Shown: positions 1 through 8,974 of the stretch, piece after piece
How positions within the stretch are numbered: position 1 is the first letter of the stretch
Layout: every line of letters starts with the position of its first letter
Assembly: GCA_024233865.1 (NCBI GenBank)
Contig: JACKPA010000019.1
Span: forward strand, 1-64,000
From: Leptospiraceae bacterium
GTDB taxonomy: Bacteria; Spirochaetota; Leptospiria; Leptospirales; Leptospiraceae
Direction of reading: 5' to 3'
Length of the DNA stretch: 64,000 nucleotides
Notes under the pieces: generated by a model
The model's database searches: none
Told to the model about the DNA's origin: nothing
Seen by the model: the letters and a program-made list of their open reading frames with translations, nothing else
Translations under genes and position numbers: made by a program

Positions 1-2
1 TC

Positions 3-188
3 GGTTCGGGGAGTAATTCGGAAGTTTGGAAAGCTGTGGCTAAATACACTTTAGAATATGCTGAGATATCAATAAAGGTAGCTAGCAGAGGTGAAGTTCC
101 GGGAACAGAATCTTTGATTCAAGAGCTAAAGAGTCGATTTCCTCACAAGAATTTTATACCAAAAAATATAAGCCTTAACTTTGATTAA
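3..188 (+). CDS. C-terminal end of an unidentified protein (5' end outside window)
   Basis: Only the last 61 codons lie in the window; the frame is open from the window edge (first full codon at position 3) to a TAA at 186-188. The visible piece is a mixed alpha/beta tail beginning GSGSNSEVWK and ending ISLNFD. No family is recognised from this short segment. The reading frame is the only open one of the three on this strand, so it is probably coding, but its function cannot be stated. Confidence 0.5.
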   Translation, partial: GSGSNSEVWKAVAKYTLEYAEISIKVASRGEVPGTESLIQELKSRFPHKNFIPKNISLNFD

Positions 189-324
189 TAGTAACACTAA
201 ATTATTTTATAAAAATTTATTATTGATAATATAAAATTGTTTGCTTTTTTACATAAAGATTTGTTTTTGAGTTACAAAGAATATGCACAATTATTTTCCA
301 TAAAAAAACAAAAATTCTAATCTT

Positions 325-328
325 GGAG
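325..328 (+). promoter_or_regulatory. Ribosome binding site GGAG that decides the start of the next gene
   Basis: GGAG at 325-328 lies only 2 nt before the first ATG (331) but 8 nt before the second in-frame ATG (337). The normal spacing favours 337. Confidence 0.6.
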
Positions 329-336
329 AAATGTTT

Positions 337-3300
337 ATGCAATACAAAGGGCTTTATACAATTTTTATCATAATCGTTTTTTCAATTTTTTCTAGTTCTT
401 GTCAAAAAAAGAATAATTCTTTACGGGAATGGATTCTAGCTTTCTTGGGATTTACCACCAAAGAACCAGTAAAGATTAATGGAAAAGTTATGAAAGGGGA
501 AATAAAAAATGCTGATGTTCGTGTCGTACTACTCAGCTCTGATGGAAAATGCAACCGTTCTCCGGATGCTAATATTTTAGCCACTTCAACTACTGATGAT
601 AATGGAAATTTCAACATCGAATACCCCAAAAGTGGAAAATCTGTCTGTGTAATCGTTACTCCCAAAGAAGATGGTTCTTCAACAATGTATGATGAAAGTT
701 CCAAAAAAGATGTACCTTGGACACATCCTGATGCTTATTTTGAATCCATATTTGTTGAACCTGTTACTGAACGACCGAATATAGATGAACCAGCTTCTGC
801 CCAAAAACTTAATACTAAAATCCCTAATTCTCATATTACTCCTCTTACAAGGATTGCTAGTCGAAGGCTACAAACTTTAGCTAAAGGCAATACTGACCCT
901 GAAAATATTCAAACTCTTGTAAAACAAGCAAACCGTGAAGTCACAGTTAGGTTTGGTTTTCATAATCAATCAAATGCTTCACGTTCACTCAAAAATCGTG
1001 CAAACATAACTCCAAAAAATTCTGGGGTAAATATAGTAGATGATACTGTTCCGGAGATCACAAAACTAAATATTGATCTTAGCAACTTACGAGACCCTAA
1101 GGCTTTAAAAATGAGGCTCATTTTAGGTGGATTTTCTCAAATTGCAAAAAAAGTAAAGTCAACAACCTCTGTTTCAGATGAAGACGTGGAAACCATTGTC
1201 TCAGCTTTTGCTGAATCTATGGCAAGCGGCTCATTTTCTGATTTAGATTCCAATGGAAATCCGATCACTATAGGTCTTGATAAAAACAAAATCAATCTTG
1301 GAAAAAATCCCTTACAAAACCTTCTGATAAATGCTATAATCGAATATATTTCTGAAGGTGGAGACAAGGATCTCGGAGTTACACCTATTTCTATAAAAGA
1401 TAAGCTTGTATTTTTTGATGCAGAAGAACCGGCATTTAATCCCGCACCAGGACTTTATGTTGGAGAGCAAAAAATTGATATTATTGCTCCAGCTTCAACT
1501 TATTTATATTATTCTACGAGTGCATTAGCACCAGAATGTTATGGAAACTATTTTGATTCATTAATTATTCTTCCATCTGGAGGTGATAGAATTCTCAAAG
1601 CAATTGCTTGTTATCCTAGAGTAAAGTCTCCTATTACCGAAGGTAAATACAGAATTTTAAATTCTTTACTTTCTCCACCTGAGTTCAGTCCGACAGGTGG
1701 TGATTTTACCAATTCAGTAACAATCTCAATTTCGCAGGCGGAAGGAAAGGTAATTCGGTATGCGTTTAATGAAGAATTGCTAGATTGTTCAACCGGTTCT
1801 ATCTACACTAAACCAATACTTACGAACCAAACTATTAAACTCAAAGCAATTTCTTGTGGAGGTTCTTGGGAAGAATCGTATATGGTTGCTCGCGACTTTG
1901 TGATTTTACGACCACCTACAGGTCTCAGTTATGCTGTTCCAAACGCAGTTTATTCAAAAGATGCCGAGATTGTTCCCAATTACACAATTGTAGTCGGGGA
2001 AAATTTGTCTTTTAGTATCGATCCGGATCTTCCGGAAGGATTGTTTTTTAACATTCAAACAGGGAGGATTACAGGCACTCCTACTTCCGCACAGGCTGCT
2101 AAAAACTATACAATAACGGCAAGCAATTCCGAAGGCTCAACTTCAACTATTTTGACAATTACCATTGGAGATACCCTTGCTCCACCTACAAATTTAAGCT
2201 ATCCTTCTACTGCCGGGACTTATATCATAGGTTCAGCCATTACCCCGCTTACACCTACTGTAGATGGGACCGGACTTACATTCTCGGTTACTCCGGCTTT
2301 ACCTACTGGTCTCACGGTTAGTCCAATAACCGGAATCCTTAGTGGAATTCCTTCTGCTGCACAAGGTCTAACAACTCATACAATTACAGCATCCAACTCG
2401 AATGGAAGTGCTTCATTTGCAATTAGCATAATCGTTGTAGCGGATGTTTGCAGTATGACTCGTGATCAAGTGATCCAACCTTCAAGCTGGCCTTTAGTAC
2501 AAGCGTATTTGCAACAACAAGCAGCATTGGGGACTTCCGGATCAGAAACTGCTGATACAAGTACGATTACTGGTATAGGCGGATCTACTGATTGGAGTGG
2601 AGGAATACTTGCAACGAATGGTAAAATTTATGGAATACCTTCTAATTCAACTAATGTGTTGATAATTGATCCATCATTAAATACTGCAAATACTTCTTTA
2701 ATAACAGGACTACCAGGAGGTTCTGGAAAGTGGGGTGGTGGTGTTCTTGCCCCTAATGGAAATATTTATGGTAACTCTGCTAACTCAAATAGTGCCTTAA
2801 TAATCAATCCAAGTACAAATTCTTCGGATACTTCCACAATCACAAATTTGACAAGTTATTGGATTGGAGGAGTACTTGCTCCTAATGGAAATATTTATGG
2901 GATGCCAATGGACGCAACTACAGTTTATATAATTAATCCAGCATCTAATTCAGCAGATCTTTCTACCATTACAGGTTTAAGTGGAATAGGTAAATGGACA
3001 GGGGGGGTATTAGCTCCAAACGGTAAAATTTATGGGATTCCATTTAATTCAACAAATGTCTTAATTATTGATCCAACAACAAACACTGCTGATACTTCTA
3101 CAATTACTGGATTAAGTTCTCAACAATATAAATGGGTAGGAGGTGTCCTCTCACCAAATGGGAAAATTTATGGAATTCCTTATGACTCAACCAGCGTATT
3201 AATAATTGACCCAAATACTAACACAGCAGATACAACTATAATCACTGGATTAAGTGGATCAGGAAAGTGGTATGGTGGTGTATTAGCTCCAAATGGTAAA

Positions 3301-3546
3301 ATTTATGGGATACCTTCTACTTCAACAAACGTTTTAGTCATTGATCCAAATACGGATACTGCAAGTATTTCCACAATTACAGGATTAAGTGGGACTGCAA
3401 ATAAATGGTATGGTGGAGTTATAGCAGCAAATGGTAAAATTTATGGAATGCCTATAAGTTCAACCAACGTAATAATCATAGACACAAAATCTAATGGCTC
3501 ATGGTGTGATGCCGTATTACAAAGTGCTTATTTTAATAAATTATAA
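337..3546 (+). CDS. Large lipoprotein with putative-Ig domains and a seven-copy propeller-like repeat
   Basis: About 1069 residues, predicted to be exported and lipid-anchored. A hydrophobic signal (YTIFIIIVFSIF) is followed by SSSC, a relaxed spirochaetal lipobox. The middle holds two consecutive putative-Ig (He_PIG-type) domains with the family motif of the form LP.GL...TG.I.GTP, encoded near 1910-2165 and 2185-2440. The C-terminal third (about 2545-3510) has seven repeats of roughly 45 residues with the core GGVLAPNGKIYGIP followed by VLIIDP and STITGLSG. Seven copies, with a lone STITG strand before the first, fit a closed seven-bladed beta-propeller. No enzyme motif is visible; a surface binding or adhesion role is inference. 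ATG 337 is preferred over 331 from the Shine-Dalgarno spacing. Confidence 0.85.
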   Translation: MQYKGLYTIFIIIVFSIFSSSCQKKNNSLREWILAFLGFTTKEPVKINGKVMKGEIKNADVRVVLLSSDGKCNRSPDANILATSTTDDNGNFNIEYPKSGKSVCVIVTPKEDGSSTMYDESSKKDVPWTHPDAYFESIFVEPVTERPNIDEPASAQKLNTKIPNSHITPLTRIASRRLQTLAKGNTDPENIQTLVKQANREVTVRFGFHNQSNASRSLKNRANITPKNSGVNIVDDTVPEITKLNIDLSNLRDPKALKMRLILGGFSQIAKKVKSTTSVSDEDVETIVSAFAESMASGSFSDLDSNGNPITIGLDKNKINLGKNPLQNLLINAIIEYISEGGDKDLGVTPISIKDKLVFFDAEEPAFNPAPGLYVGEQKIDIIAPASTYLYYSTSALAPECYGNYFDSLIILPSGGDRILKAIACYPRVKSPITEGKYRILNSLLSPPEFSPTGGDFTNSVTISISQAEGKVIRYAFNEELLDCSTGSIYTKPILTNQTIKLKAISCGGSWEESYMVARDFVILRPPTGLSYAVPNAVYSKDAEIVPNYTIVVGENLSFSIDPDLPEGLFFNIQTGRITGTPTSAQAAKNYTITASNSEGSTSTILTITIGDTLAPPTNLSYPSTAGTYIIGSAITPLTPTVDGTGLTFSVTPALPTGLTVSPITGILSGIPSAAQGLTTHTITASNSNGSASFAISIIVVADVCSMTRDQVIQPSSWPLVQAYLQQQAALGTSGSETADTSTITGIGGSTDWSGGILATNGKIYGIPSNSTNVLIIDPSLNTANTSLITGLPGGSGKWGGGVLAPNGNIYGNSANSNSALIINPSTNSSDTSTITNLTSYWIGGVLAPNGNIYGMPMDATTVYIINPASNSADLSTITGLSGIGKWTGGVLAPNGKIYGIPFNSTNVLIIDPTTNTADTSTITGLSSQQYKWVGGVLSPNGKIYGIPYDSTSVLIIDPNTNTADTTIITGLSGSGKWYGGVLAPNGKIYGIPSTSTNVLVIDPNTDTASISTITGLSGTANKWYGGVIAANGKIYGMPISSTNVIIIDTKSNGSWCDAVLQSAYFNKL

Positions 3547-3984
3547 GGTTTTTTGATTACGCTCATAAAATTTTAGAGAGTTTAAATGTAGAAAAAAAGA
3601 AGATAAATATAGAATAAGAAATTATATATTATGAAAAAGAAAAATTTATTTCTGATTGGACTTTTACTAGTTAACTTCAATTTGTATTCTGATTCCTACC
3701 ATAATATCAACGCATTTATAGGTGAGAGAGCTTCCGGAATGGGTGGTGCTTATACTGCAATTTCAGATGATGCTTCTGGTGTATACTATAATCCTGCTGG
3801 AATTGCTTTTACTTATGAAAATTCCCTTTCTTTATCTTCTAGCATTTATAAAAAGGCAACCAAGACTTATCAAAACGTATTTGGACCTTGGCAAAACTAC
3901 ACAAGAAAGTCAGACGATTTTTCTCCAAATTTTATTGGCTCTATTTTGAATTATAATAAATATAAAATCGCGTTTTCTGTTATT

Positions 3985-3992
3985 AGTCAATC
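3985..3992. repeat. Left copy of 8-bp target site duplication (AGTCAATC)
   Basis: AGTCAATC at 3985-3992 is repeated exactly at 5431-5438, immediately outside the two ends of the IS4-type element. It was generated from a single target octamer inside the porin gene. Confidence 0.8.
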
Positions 3993-4028
3993 CAATAAAG
4001 TTGCACTTTTTTATCAATAAATGATTTC

Positions 4029-5318
4029 TTAAGCTACTCTTTGAATATTATACTGTAGAAATATTTCTGATAACTTATATTTTGTCTCCTCGATACATTC
4101 TTTTTTAAAAAGAATAATCAATCCTTTGCTTCGAGATTTTTTGATTTTTGCTTTTTCTTTTTGTGAGTATACAATTTTCAAATGCTCCTTTCTATTCCAT
4201 TCCAAGAATAAGTATGTTAATAAACATACATCTATAAACCTTTCTTGAGCTATGAAACTTTTCCCAGCATAATCACAAAGACCTAATTCACTTTTCAATT
4301 CCCGAAAATATATTTCTATCTGCCAACGTAGTGCATAGAGTTCTATTATTTTCCGAGCCGATACTTCTTTCCCGTTACAAAGAAGGATTTTGTAAGATTC
4401 AGACTTCTTTTTTCCTTTGCTCATCTTCCATGAATAAACTATTTGAAGTTCACCAAGTTTGGGGAATTTCAGTTTTTCACTCTCATATTTGTAAACATCC
4501 GTTTTCTTCTTCCCTGACTGCGAAGCATAACGATTATGTTCTCGTGTATATTTCTCTTCGCCTTTCTTTATTATCAGTGTCTTGGCGTCCTCTTTCTTTT
4601 CTAATCCTCTTTCATACAGTTTCTTTTTCGGTTCGTATACTCGACCACTATCTGCACAAGTCACATATATTGCATTCTTTCTTTTGCATGTATCAAAAAT
4701 AATCTTGGAATCATAAAATCCATCTGCTATTACATAAAACTCCGCTGTCTCCGGAACAAGACTCCTTACATACTCTATCATCATGCACGCAATTTCATGC
4801 TGGGTATAATAACACGTCTTTGTCTCACGACAATATTTTCGACTATAATATGAATAACGTGGAATTGGAATCCTTGTACCATTTGGTAGAAGTAAAAGAC
4901 CCATGGTAAAACTATGTGCTTTCGTACTTCGTTTCCCTTTTTTTCTTTGTTTCTTCGCCCGATATTTTATTGCATTCTTCACTAGAGTATCTCCGCCTCG
5001 CTGAATACAAGTACCATCAAACAAGAATACATATAATCCGGATGGCTCACACAATCTTGCAGTCTCTATTATAACAGAACGAATTGCATCTTTTAATATA
5101 TCCCTGGATCGAAAATTCTCCGTTTCAAAGAAGCTCCTTACCGATGTTTTGTTTTTCTGATTATCTAAAAGTACTTTACTCAATGCCTCAAAGGTTCTTT
5201 TCCCATGGCATAGTAAAATTCCGGTTATGAGTTCTGTTAATATTCGAGTTTTATGGATACCAGCCTTGATGTGTTTTTCTGAAAATTGGTTGACTTTTTG
5301 TGAATTTGTGAATATCAT
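4029..5318 (-). CDS. IS4-family DDE transposase
   Basis: A 429-residue transposase that would cut and rejoin the element ends. The catalytic triad can be placed at D101 (VFLFDGT), D199 (YVIADGFYDS) and E335. E335 sits in a perfect IS4 signature Y-(2)-R-(3)-E-(6)-K: Y328, R331, E335, K342 in YALRWQIEIYFRELK. A Lys/Arg-rich stretch follows D101. The gene is full length with no internal stop, so it may be functional. It fills nearly all of the element and is transcribed opposite to the porin gene it interrupts. Confidence 0.93.
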   Translation of the reverse strand: MIFTNSQKVNQFSEKHIKAGIHKTRILTELITGILLCHGKRTFEALSKVLLDNQKNKTSVRSFFETENFRSRDILKDAIRSVIIETARLCEPSGLYVFLFDGTCIQRGGDTLVKNAIKYRAKKQRKKGKRSTKAHSFTMGLLLLPNGTRIPIPRYSYYSRKYCRETKTCYYTQHEIACMMIEYVRSLVPETAEFYVIADGFYDSKIIFDTCKRKNAIYVTCADSGRVYEPKKKLYERGLEKKEDAKTLIIKKGEEKYTREHNRYASQSGKKKTDVYKYESEKLKFPKLGELQIVYSWKMSKGKKKSESYKILLCNGKEVSARKIIELYALRWQIEIYFRELKSELGLCDYAGKSFIAQERFIDVCLLTYLFLEWNRKEHLKIVYSQKEKAKIKKSRSKGLIILFKKECIEETKYKLSEIFLQYNIQRVA

Positions 5319-5325
5319 TATTATC

Positions 5326-5371
5326 GGGTCTTTTGGTTATTTGGTTTGGTCATTAAATTATCTAAAGACCC
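5326..5371 (-). promoter_or_regulatory. Inverted repeat just upstream of the transposase start
   Basis: GGGTCTTT (5326-5333) and AAAGACCC (5364-5371) are exact inverted arms, with weaker continued pairing inward. The hairpin lies 8-53 nt upstream of the transposase ATG (5318) on the transcribed strand and inside the element. Such structures in IS10 and IS50 hide the translation start from read-through transcripts. That role here is inference. Confidence 0.45.
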
Positions 5372-5430
5372 TTAAATTTTTCAAGTATTACTTTTATAAT
5401 AATTTATTTCTTGTTTCTACAACTTTATTA

Positions 5431-5438
5431 AGTCAATC
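5431..5438. repeat. Right copy of 8-bp target site duplication (AGTCAATC)
   Basis: Exact partner of 3985-3992. The porin reading frame resumes in phase directly after it. Confidence 0.8.
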
Positions 5439-6507
5439 AAACGATAAGTTTGATCAAATGGATCAATTTTTACAACCTCTTGGGCTTCCTTCTTTAGGAA
5501 GTTATCGGATTAATTATTCAGAAGACAATTCAACTTATCTCGTTGGACCAAGTATTGCTTATTCTTTTTCGGAAAAATTTTCTATTGGAACAACCCTTTA
5601 CTATATGCAAGATTCTAGTAAGGTCATATCGACACAATATTCAGAGGGAATTGATGGCTCAATAGTACAGAGTAACGTTTTTGATAAGCGAAGGAGTGTA
5701 GGAATTGTACCGATTTTAGGAATTCAATATATACCAAAAGATAAATTATCAATTGGTTTAAGCTTAAAAATGATAAGAAACTTTGGAGGTACCAGACAAA
5801 TAACAGAATTAAAAAATACTTCTAGCACAGCAGACATAAGTTCCATAACACAAAATTCCAAAAGAATGGGAGCTAAAATCGAAGGTGGTGAAATCATTAT
5901 CAATCCACCTGAAACTAATAAAATTCCTGAAACAATAGAGGTACGAACAGGTTTTGCTTATTTTTATAGTCCAAAATTTCTTTTTTCATCAGATTTAATT
6001 TATACTTCAGGTTACACAAAGATTGAGAATAGAGATAGATATGAACTATCAAACCCATCCATTTTTTTGTACGACAATAACAACCAAGAATTGTCTCGTG
6101 AGTCTACAATGAATTTTGCTTTTGGTTTGGAATACTATTTAAAAGAAAAATTTGCAATTCGTTTTGGATATTTTACAAATTTTGCAAATAGTAAAGAAAT
6201 TAAATGGCTTGCTTCAGCTATCCAAAGTTACCTTGCTGCAAACCAGAGGAATTATGGTATTATTTCATATGATAATCCCTATGTATATTATATCCCATCT
6301 AGTTTGAATCCTCCTTTAAGATTTGAATATGTAAACAACCAAGGATTTAGTTTTGGAATGAGTTGGGTAACATCTTCTTCGTCTATAACATTGACTTATG
6401 TAATTGAAAAAGGAAAGGGAAGTTCTCATATAAATAGCGAACTTCCATCACAACCATTGATCTATAACAGCTCTTCTTTGTATTTAATAGCTACCTCAAG
6501 GAGATAA

Positions 6508-6763
6508 TTGATTTTATTTATACTCAACACAGAGTGGTTTTCGGAAAAACTTGTAAGGGTTGTCCGGTTACTAAAGCGATGCACTGAGTTTATCCATTAG
6601 CAGAGCAACCCAAGTTACTGCATATCGAAGTGACAAATAGCTTTGCTTTAGGCCTAATGGACATGTCATCTTATGGGAAGTCTTTGGTAGTTATAGCAGG
6701 GATTTTTGGGGATTGACTTTACGCCGTAGAAACGCACTTTCCTATATAAAAAATCACTTATGC
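6508..6763. repeat. Gene-free stretch with an IS91-type remnant tail (6665-6746)
   Basis: No gene is seen. The segment at 6665-6746, starting TCATCTTATGGGAAGTCTTT, recurs at 15850-15935 almost unchanged, and its first about 45 bases recur at 31007-31049. At 6576-6588, GCGATGCACTGAG is the inverted form of a stretch also present in the two larger copies. The element debris ends close to the 3' end of the cyclase gene at 6764. Confidence 0.6.
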
Positions 6764-8434
6764 TCAAGAAAAAATCAAATTTTGTAATTCCGTCTGTTTT
6801 ACCGAATATACTTTTAAAGGCTTGGCTTTTCCACGAATTTCCAAATCAACAGATTGAATTTTGGAAAAATCGAATCCGGTATGTTTTACAACTTCTTCTG
6901 ACACAACAAGCTGAGAACCTAAATTTTTCGTGGAACTTTCCAAACGGGAAGCAGTATTAACAACATCCCCTATCGCAGTTAATTGACGAGTATTTTTATA
7001 ACCCATCTCACCTACAACCACATTTCCACAGTGAATTCCTATTCCCAATTGCAAAGGTGTTTTTAATTCGTTTATGAGCTGCTCGTTTAGCTGGTCAATT
7101 TTCTTGGACATTTCCTTTGCTGCTACCAAAACATTTTTACAACCAATCAAAAGTCCTTCTTCAATTCCAAAAAGAGCCATAATTCCATCCCCTATAAACT
7201 TATCCAAATAGCCTCCCGAAGATTCTATGGCTGAACCCATAAGCTGAAAATAACGATTTAAAATAAAAACTACGTCATAAGGTAGTTTTTGTTCCGAAAA
7301 ATTGGTAAACCCTCTTAAATCGGAAAATAAAACGGCTATATCTTTATCGTGTCCGTTCAAGTGAGAAGGTCTGCTAAATCCTTCTTTGGCGGTTGCATCC
7401 GGTGGAAGAAGTTGATGAATCTTTACATCCGAGTTAGGCATTGTTTGACATGCCAATCTCACGTCACTTCCGGCACTAATCCTTTGCAATACTTTTTCCT
7501 CTTGTTTATTCATAAGAGGTAGATCATTTGCTCCTTCCAAAACACGTATCCGACAGGTAGAACAACGTCCTCTGCCTCCACAAACATGAGCGTGGGGAAT
7601 ATTGCTTATAAGGCTTGCTTCCAATATGGAAGTCCCTTTTGAAATAGAAACTACAGGACCGTCCAAGTAATAAATCTTTATCTTTTGTTTTTTTACCCAG
7701 TGGAAAATGAGTCGAATTATAAAAAAAGTTACTACAAACAAAATATAACCTGCCATGAAAATCTCTCCGTAACTATCAACCATATCATCCACAGGAATGT
7801 TTTGGGGATTGGAAAAAGCGTGAACATTCTTAGACCATTCAGGACTACTTCTTAGAAGCACAATTTCTCTACCAGCAGATACAATTCCCCATAAAGCAGT
7901 AACGGGTAAAATAACACCTACATATTCAATCAACTTTCCATATTTAACATACCACTCTTTTGTTTTTATGAAATAGTGTAATCCGATACTTCCATGAACC
8001 CAAATCAGCAAAATAATGATTATATGAAAATACATATAGTCCGGAAATGTTCGTATCAAGTGAAAAGTATAGGTATCTTGAACTTCATAAAATGTGTGCA
8101 TATACCGAGTAGAAAGAATATGTAAAACTAAAAAGAATGGTATGAGAATTCCAAAGACCAATTGAATCCACTCAAGATTTGTAATCCCTTGGAAAGTTTT
8201 TTTTACAAACAGTTTATGCCAAACAAAATAAAAATGTACAAAAATTGATAAAGGAAGTATAAAAAACGTGATAGGGTTTCTCCAGAATCCAAGAAAAATC
8301 TTCCTGGATTCTTCCATCACTTCCAATCCGAAAATTCCCATACTATGGTTTAAGAGGTGGGTCGCCGCATAAAACAATAAGATAAGACCTGTAATTAAAC
8401 GCGATTTTGTAGAGATAGTTTCTATTTTTATCAT
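6764..8434 (-). CDS. Membrane adenylate cyclase with cytochrome b-like anchor and 2Fe-2S ferredoxin domain
   Basis: A 556-residue predicted class III cyclase making cAMP. Residues 1-245 hold about six membrane helices rich in His (H26, H30, H67, H73, H105, H113, H137, H147, H153), resembling the succinate dehydrogenase cytochrome b-like anchors of some rhizobial cyclases. Residues about 250-340 form a plant-type ferredoxin with Cys ligands C285, C291, C294 (CGGRGRCSTC) and C329 (RLACQ). Residues about 360-550 are the cyclase, with metal Asp D372 (LFSDLRGFT) and D416 (KFIGDGIMA) and the Asn/Arg pair in VVNTASR. The layout suggests redox control of cAMP synthesis; haem binding is inference. It is a single gene with a decayed sensor gene upstream. 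Confidence 0.9.
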   Translation of the reverse strand: MIKIETISTKSRLITGLILLFYAATHLLNHSMGIFGLEVMEESRKIFLGFWRNPITFFILPLSIFVHFYFVWHKLFVKKTFQGITNLEWIQLVFGILIPFFLVLHILSTRYMHTFYEVQDTYTFHLIRTFPDYMYFHIIIILLIWVHGSIGLHYFIKTKEWYVKYGKLIEYVGVILPVTALWGIVSAGREIVLLRSSPEWSKNVHAFSNPQNIPVDDMVDSYGEIFMAGYILFVVTFFIIRLIFHWVKKQKIKIYYLDGPVVSISKGTSILEASLISNIPHAHVCGGRGRCSTCRIRVLEGANDLPLMNKQEEKVLQRISAGSDVRLACQTMPNSDVKIHQLLPPDATAKEGFSRPSHLNGHDKDIAVLFSDLRGFTNFSEQKLPYDVVFILNRYFQLMGSAIESSGGYLDKFIGDGIMALFGIEEGLLIGCKNVLVAAKEMSKKIDQLNEQLINELKTPLQLGIGIHCGNVVVGEMGYKNTRQLTAIGDVVNTASRLESSTKNLGSQLVVSEEVVKHTGFDFSKIQSVDLEIRGKAKPLKVYSVKQTELQNLIFS

Positions 8435-8974
8435 TTTATTTCAAATTTTTAGTATCTTTTTGATACAATCATTACTTAAAGTAACAAAAAAATCAAGGTA
8501 AATTCTTATATAAGAAAGGCAAAGATTTTGAGGTGTTTTGAAGCAGTTGAACCCATCTCAGCAATTATCGGTAACAATTTTTTAACTAAAAATATAGCTT
8601 TTTTAATTCAAATACCTATCCCTCCTTCTCCCTTTCCTGGTTCGCATGCTTGGGAAACCGCAGGAAAGGGAGCGAAAGTTACAATAGATTTTATTTTATT
8701 TACCTAAATCTATAAAATTCTCTTAATAATTTAGTATTTTATGTTAAAAAAATAACTATTATGTTCCCTTTCCTGTTAGGAAAGGGAAAGATCGAGCTTG
8801 GTGCAAAAGAACAGCTTGATGGGGATAGGTAGAAATAATTTAATGCCGATAATTACTGAACCCATCTCCAACTGCAATATCGTCTGAAATTCAACCCAAT
8901 TACCTTTAATATCATCCTATTTCTCACTTTTACCAACCCTCGGAAACGTGTTCGGTCATTTTTCCACCTAGGTT
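8435..8974. other. Gene-free stretch containing a MITE-like element
   Basis: No convincing gene. Most of it is the inverted-repeat element at 8561-8857, described separately. The rest is AT-rich sequence beyond the decayed 3' end of the DISM sensor pseudogene. Confidence 0.6.
8561..8857. mobile_element. MITE-like element, about 297 bp, with 11-bp direct repeats
   Basis: The ends are imperfect inverted repeats: AGCAATTATCGG at the left and, as reverse complement, AGTAATTATCGG at the right. An 11-bp direct repeat GAACCCATCTC flanks it at 8550-8560 and 8858-8868, as a target duplication would. Inside, ACCTATCCC (about 8610) pairs with GGGATAGGT (8822-8830), and CCCTTTCCT motifs occur in both orientations, so the whole element can fold on itself. 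It has no coding capacity. Confidence 0.6.

Larger units (their letters stand above)
3993..5430 (-). mobile_element. Complete IS4-family insertion sequence, about 1438 bp
   Basis: The element lies between identical AGTCAATC octamers. Its ends are inverted repeats sharing the core AATAAAGTTG (3994-4003, and as reverse complement at 5420-5429), followed by weaker AT-rich similarity. It carries one transposase gene on the minus strand. Size, 8-bp duplication and a YREK-motif transposase agree with the IS4 family. The outermost base differs between the ends (C versus T as read inward), so the exact terminus may be off by one. Confidence 0.85.
3631..6507 (+). pseudogene. FadL/OmpP1-like outer membrane protein gene split by an IS4 element
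   Basis: The 5' part (3631-3992) encodes a signal peptide and the typical start of FadL/OmpP1/TodX-like porins, with GERASGMGGAYTAISDDASG and YYNPAGIA. The 3' part (5439-6507) encodes repeated amphipathic beta-strands and GFAYFYSPKF/FAIRFGYF segments of the same kind of barrel. Joining base 3992 to 5439 restores one frame: ...SVISQS joined to NDKFDQMDQF..., giving 476 residues with no other frameshift. As it stands, the 5' part reads into the element and stops at 4018-4020. The undamaged halves imply a recent insertion. Proteins of this family import hydrophobic substrates across the outer membrane; the substrate here is unknown. Confidence 0.85.

Noticed and set aside
5227..6507. Single long frame starting inside the IS element, considered as a complete gene
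   Set aside because: Its first about 70 codons are element sequence; the true gene starts at 3631 and was split by the insertion.
8640..8660. GGTTCGCATGC stretch considered as part of a tRNA T-arm
   Set aside because: No anticodon or acceptor stem can be paired around it; it lies inside a self-complementary MITE-like element.
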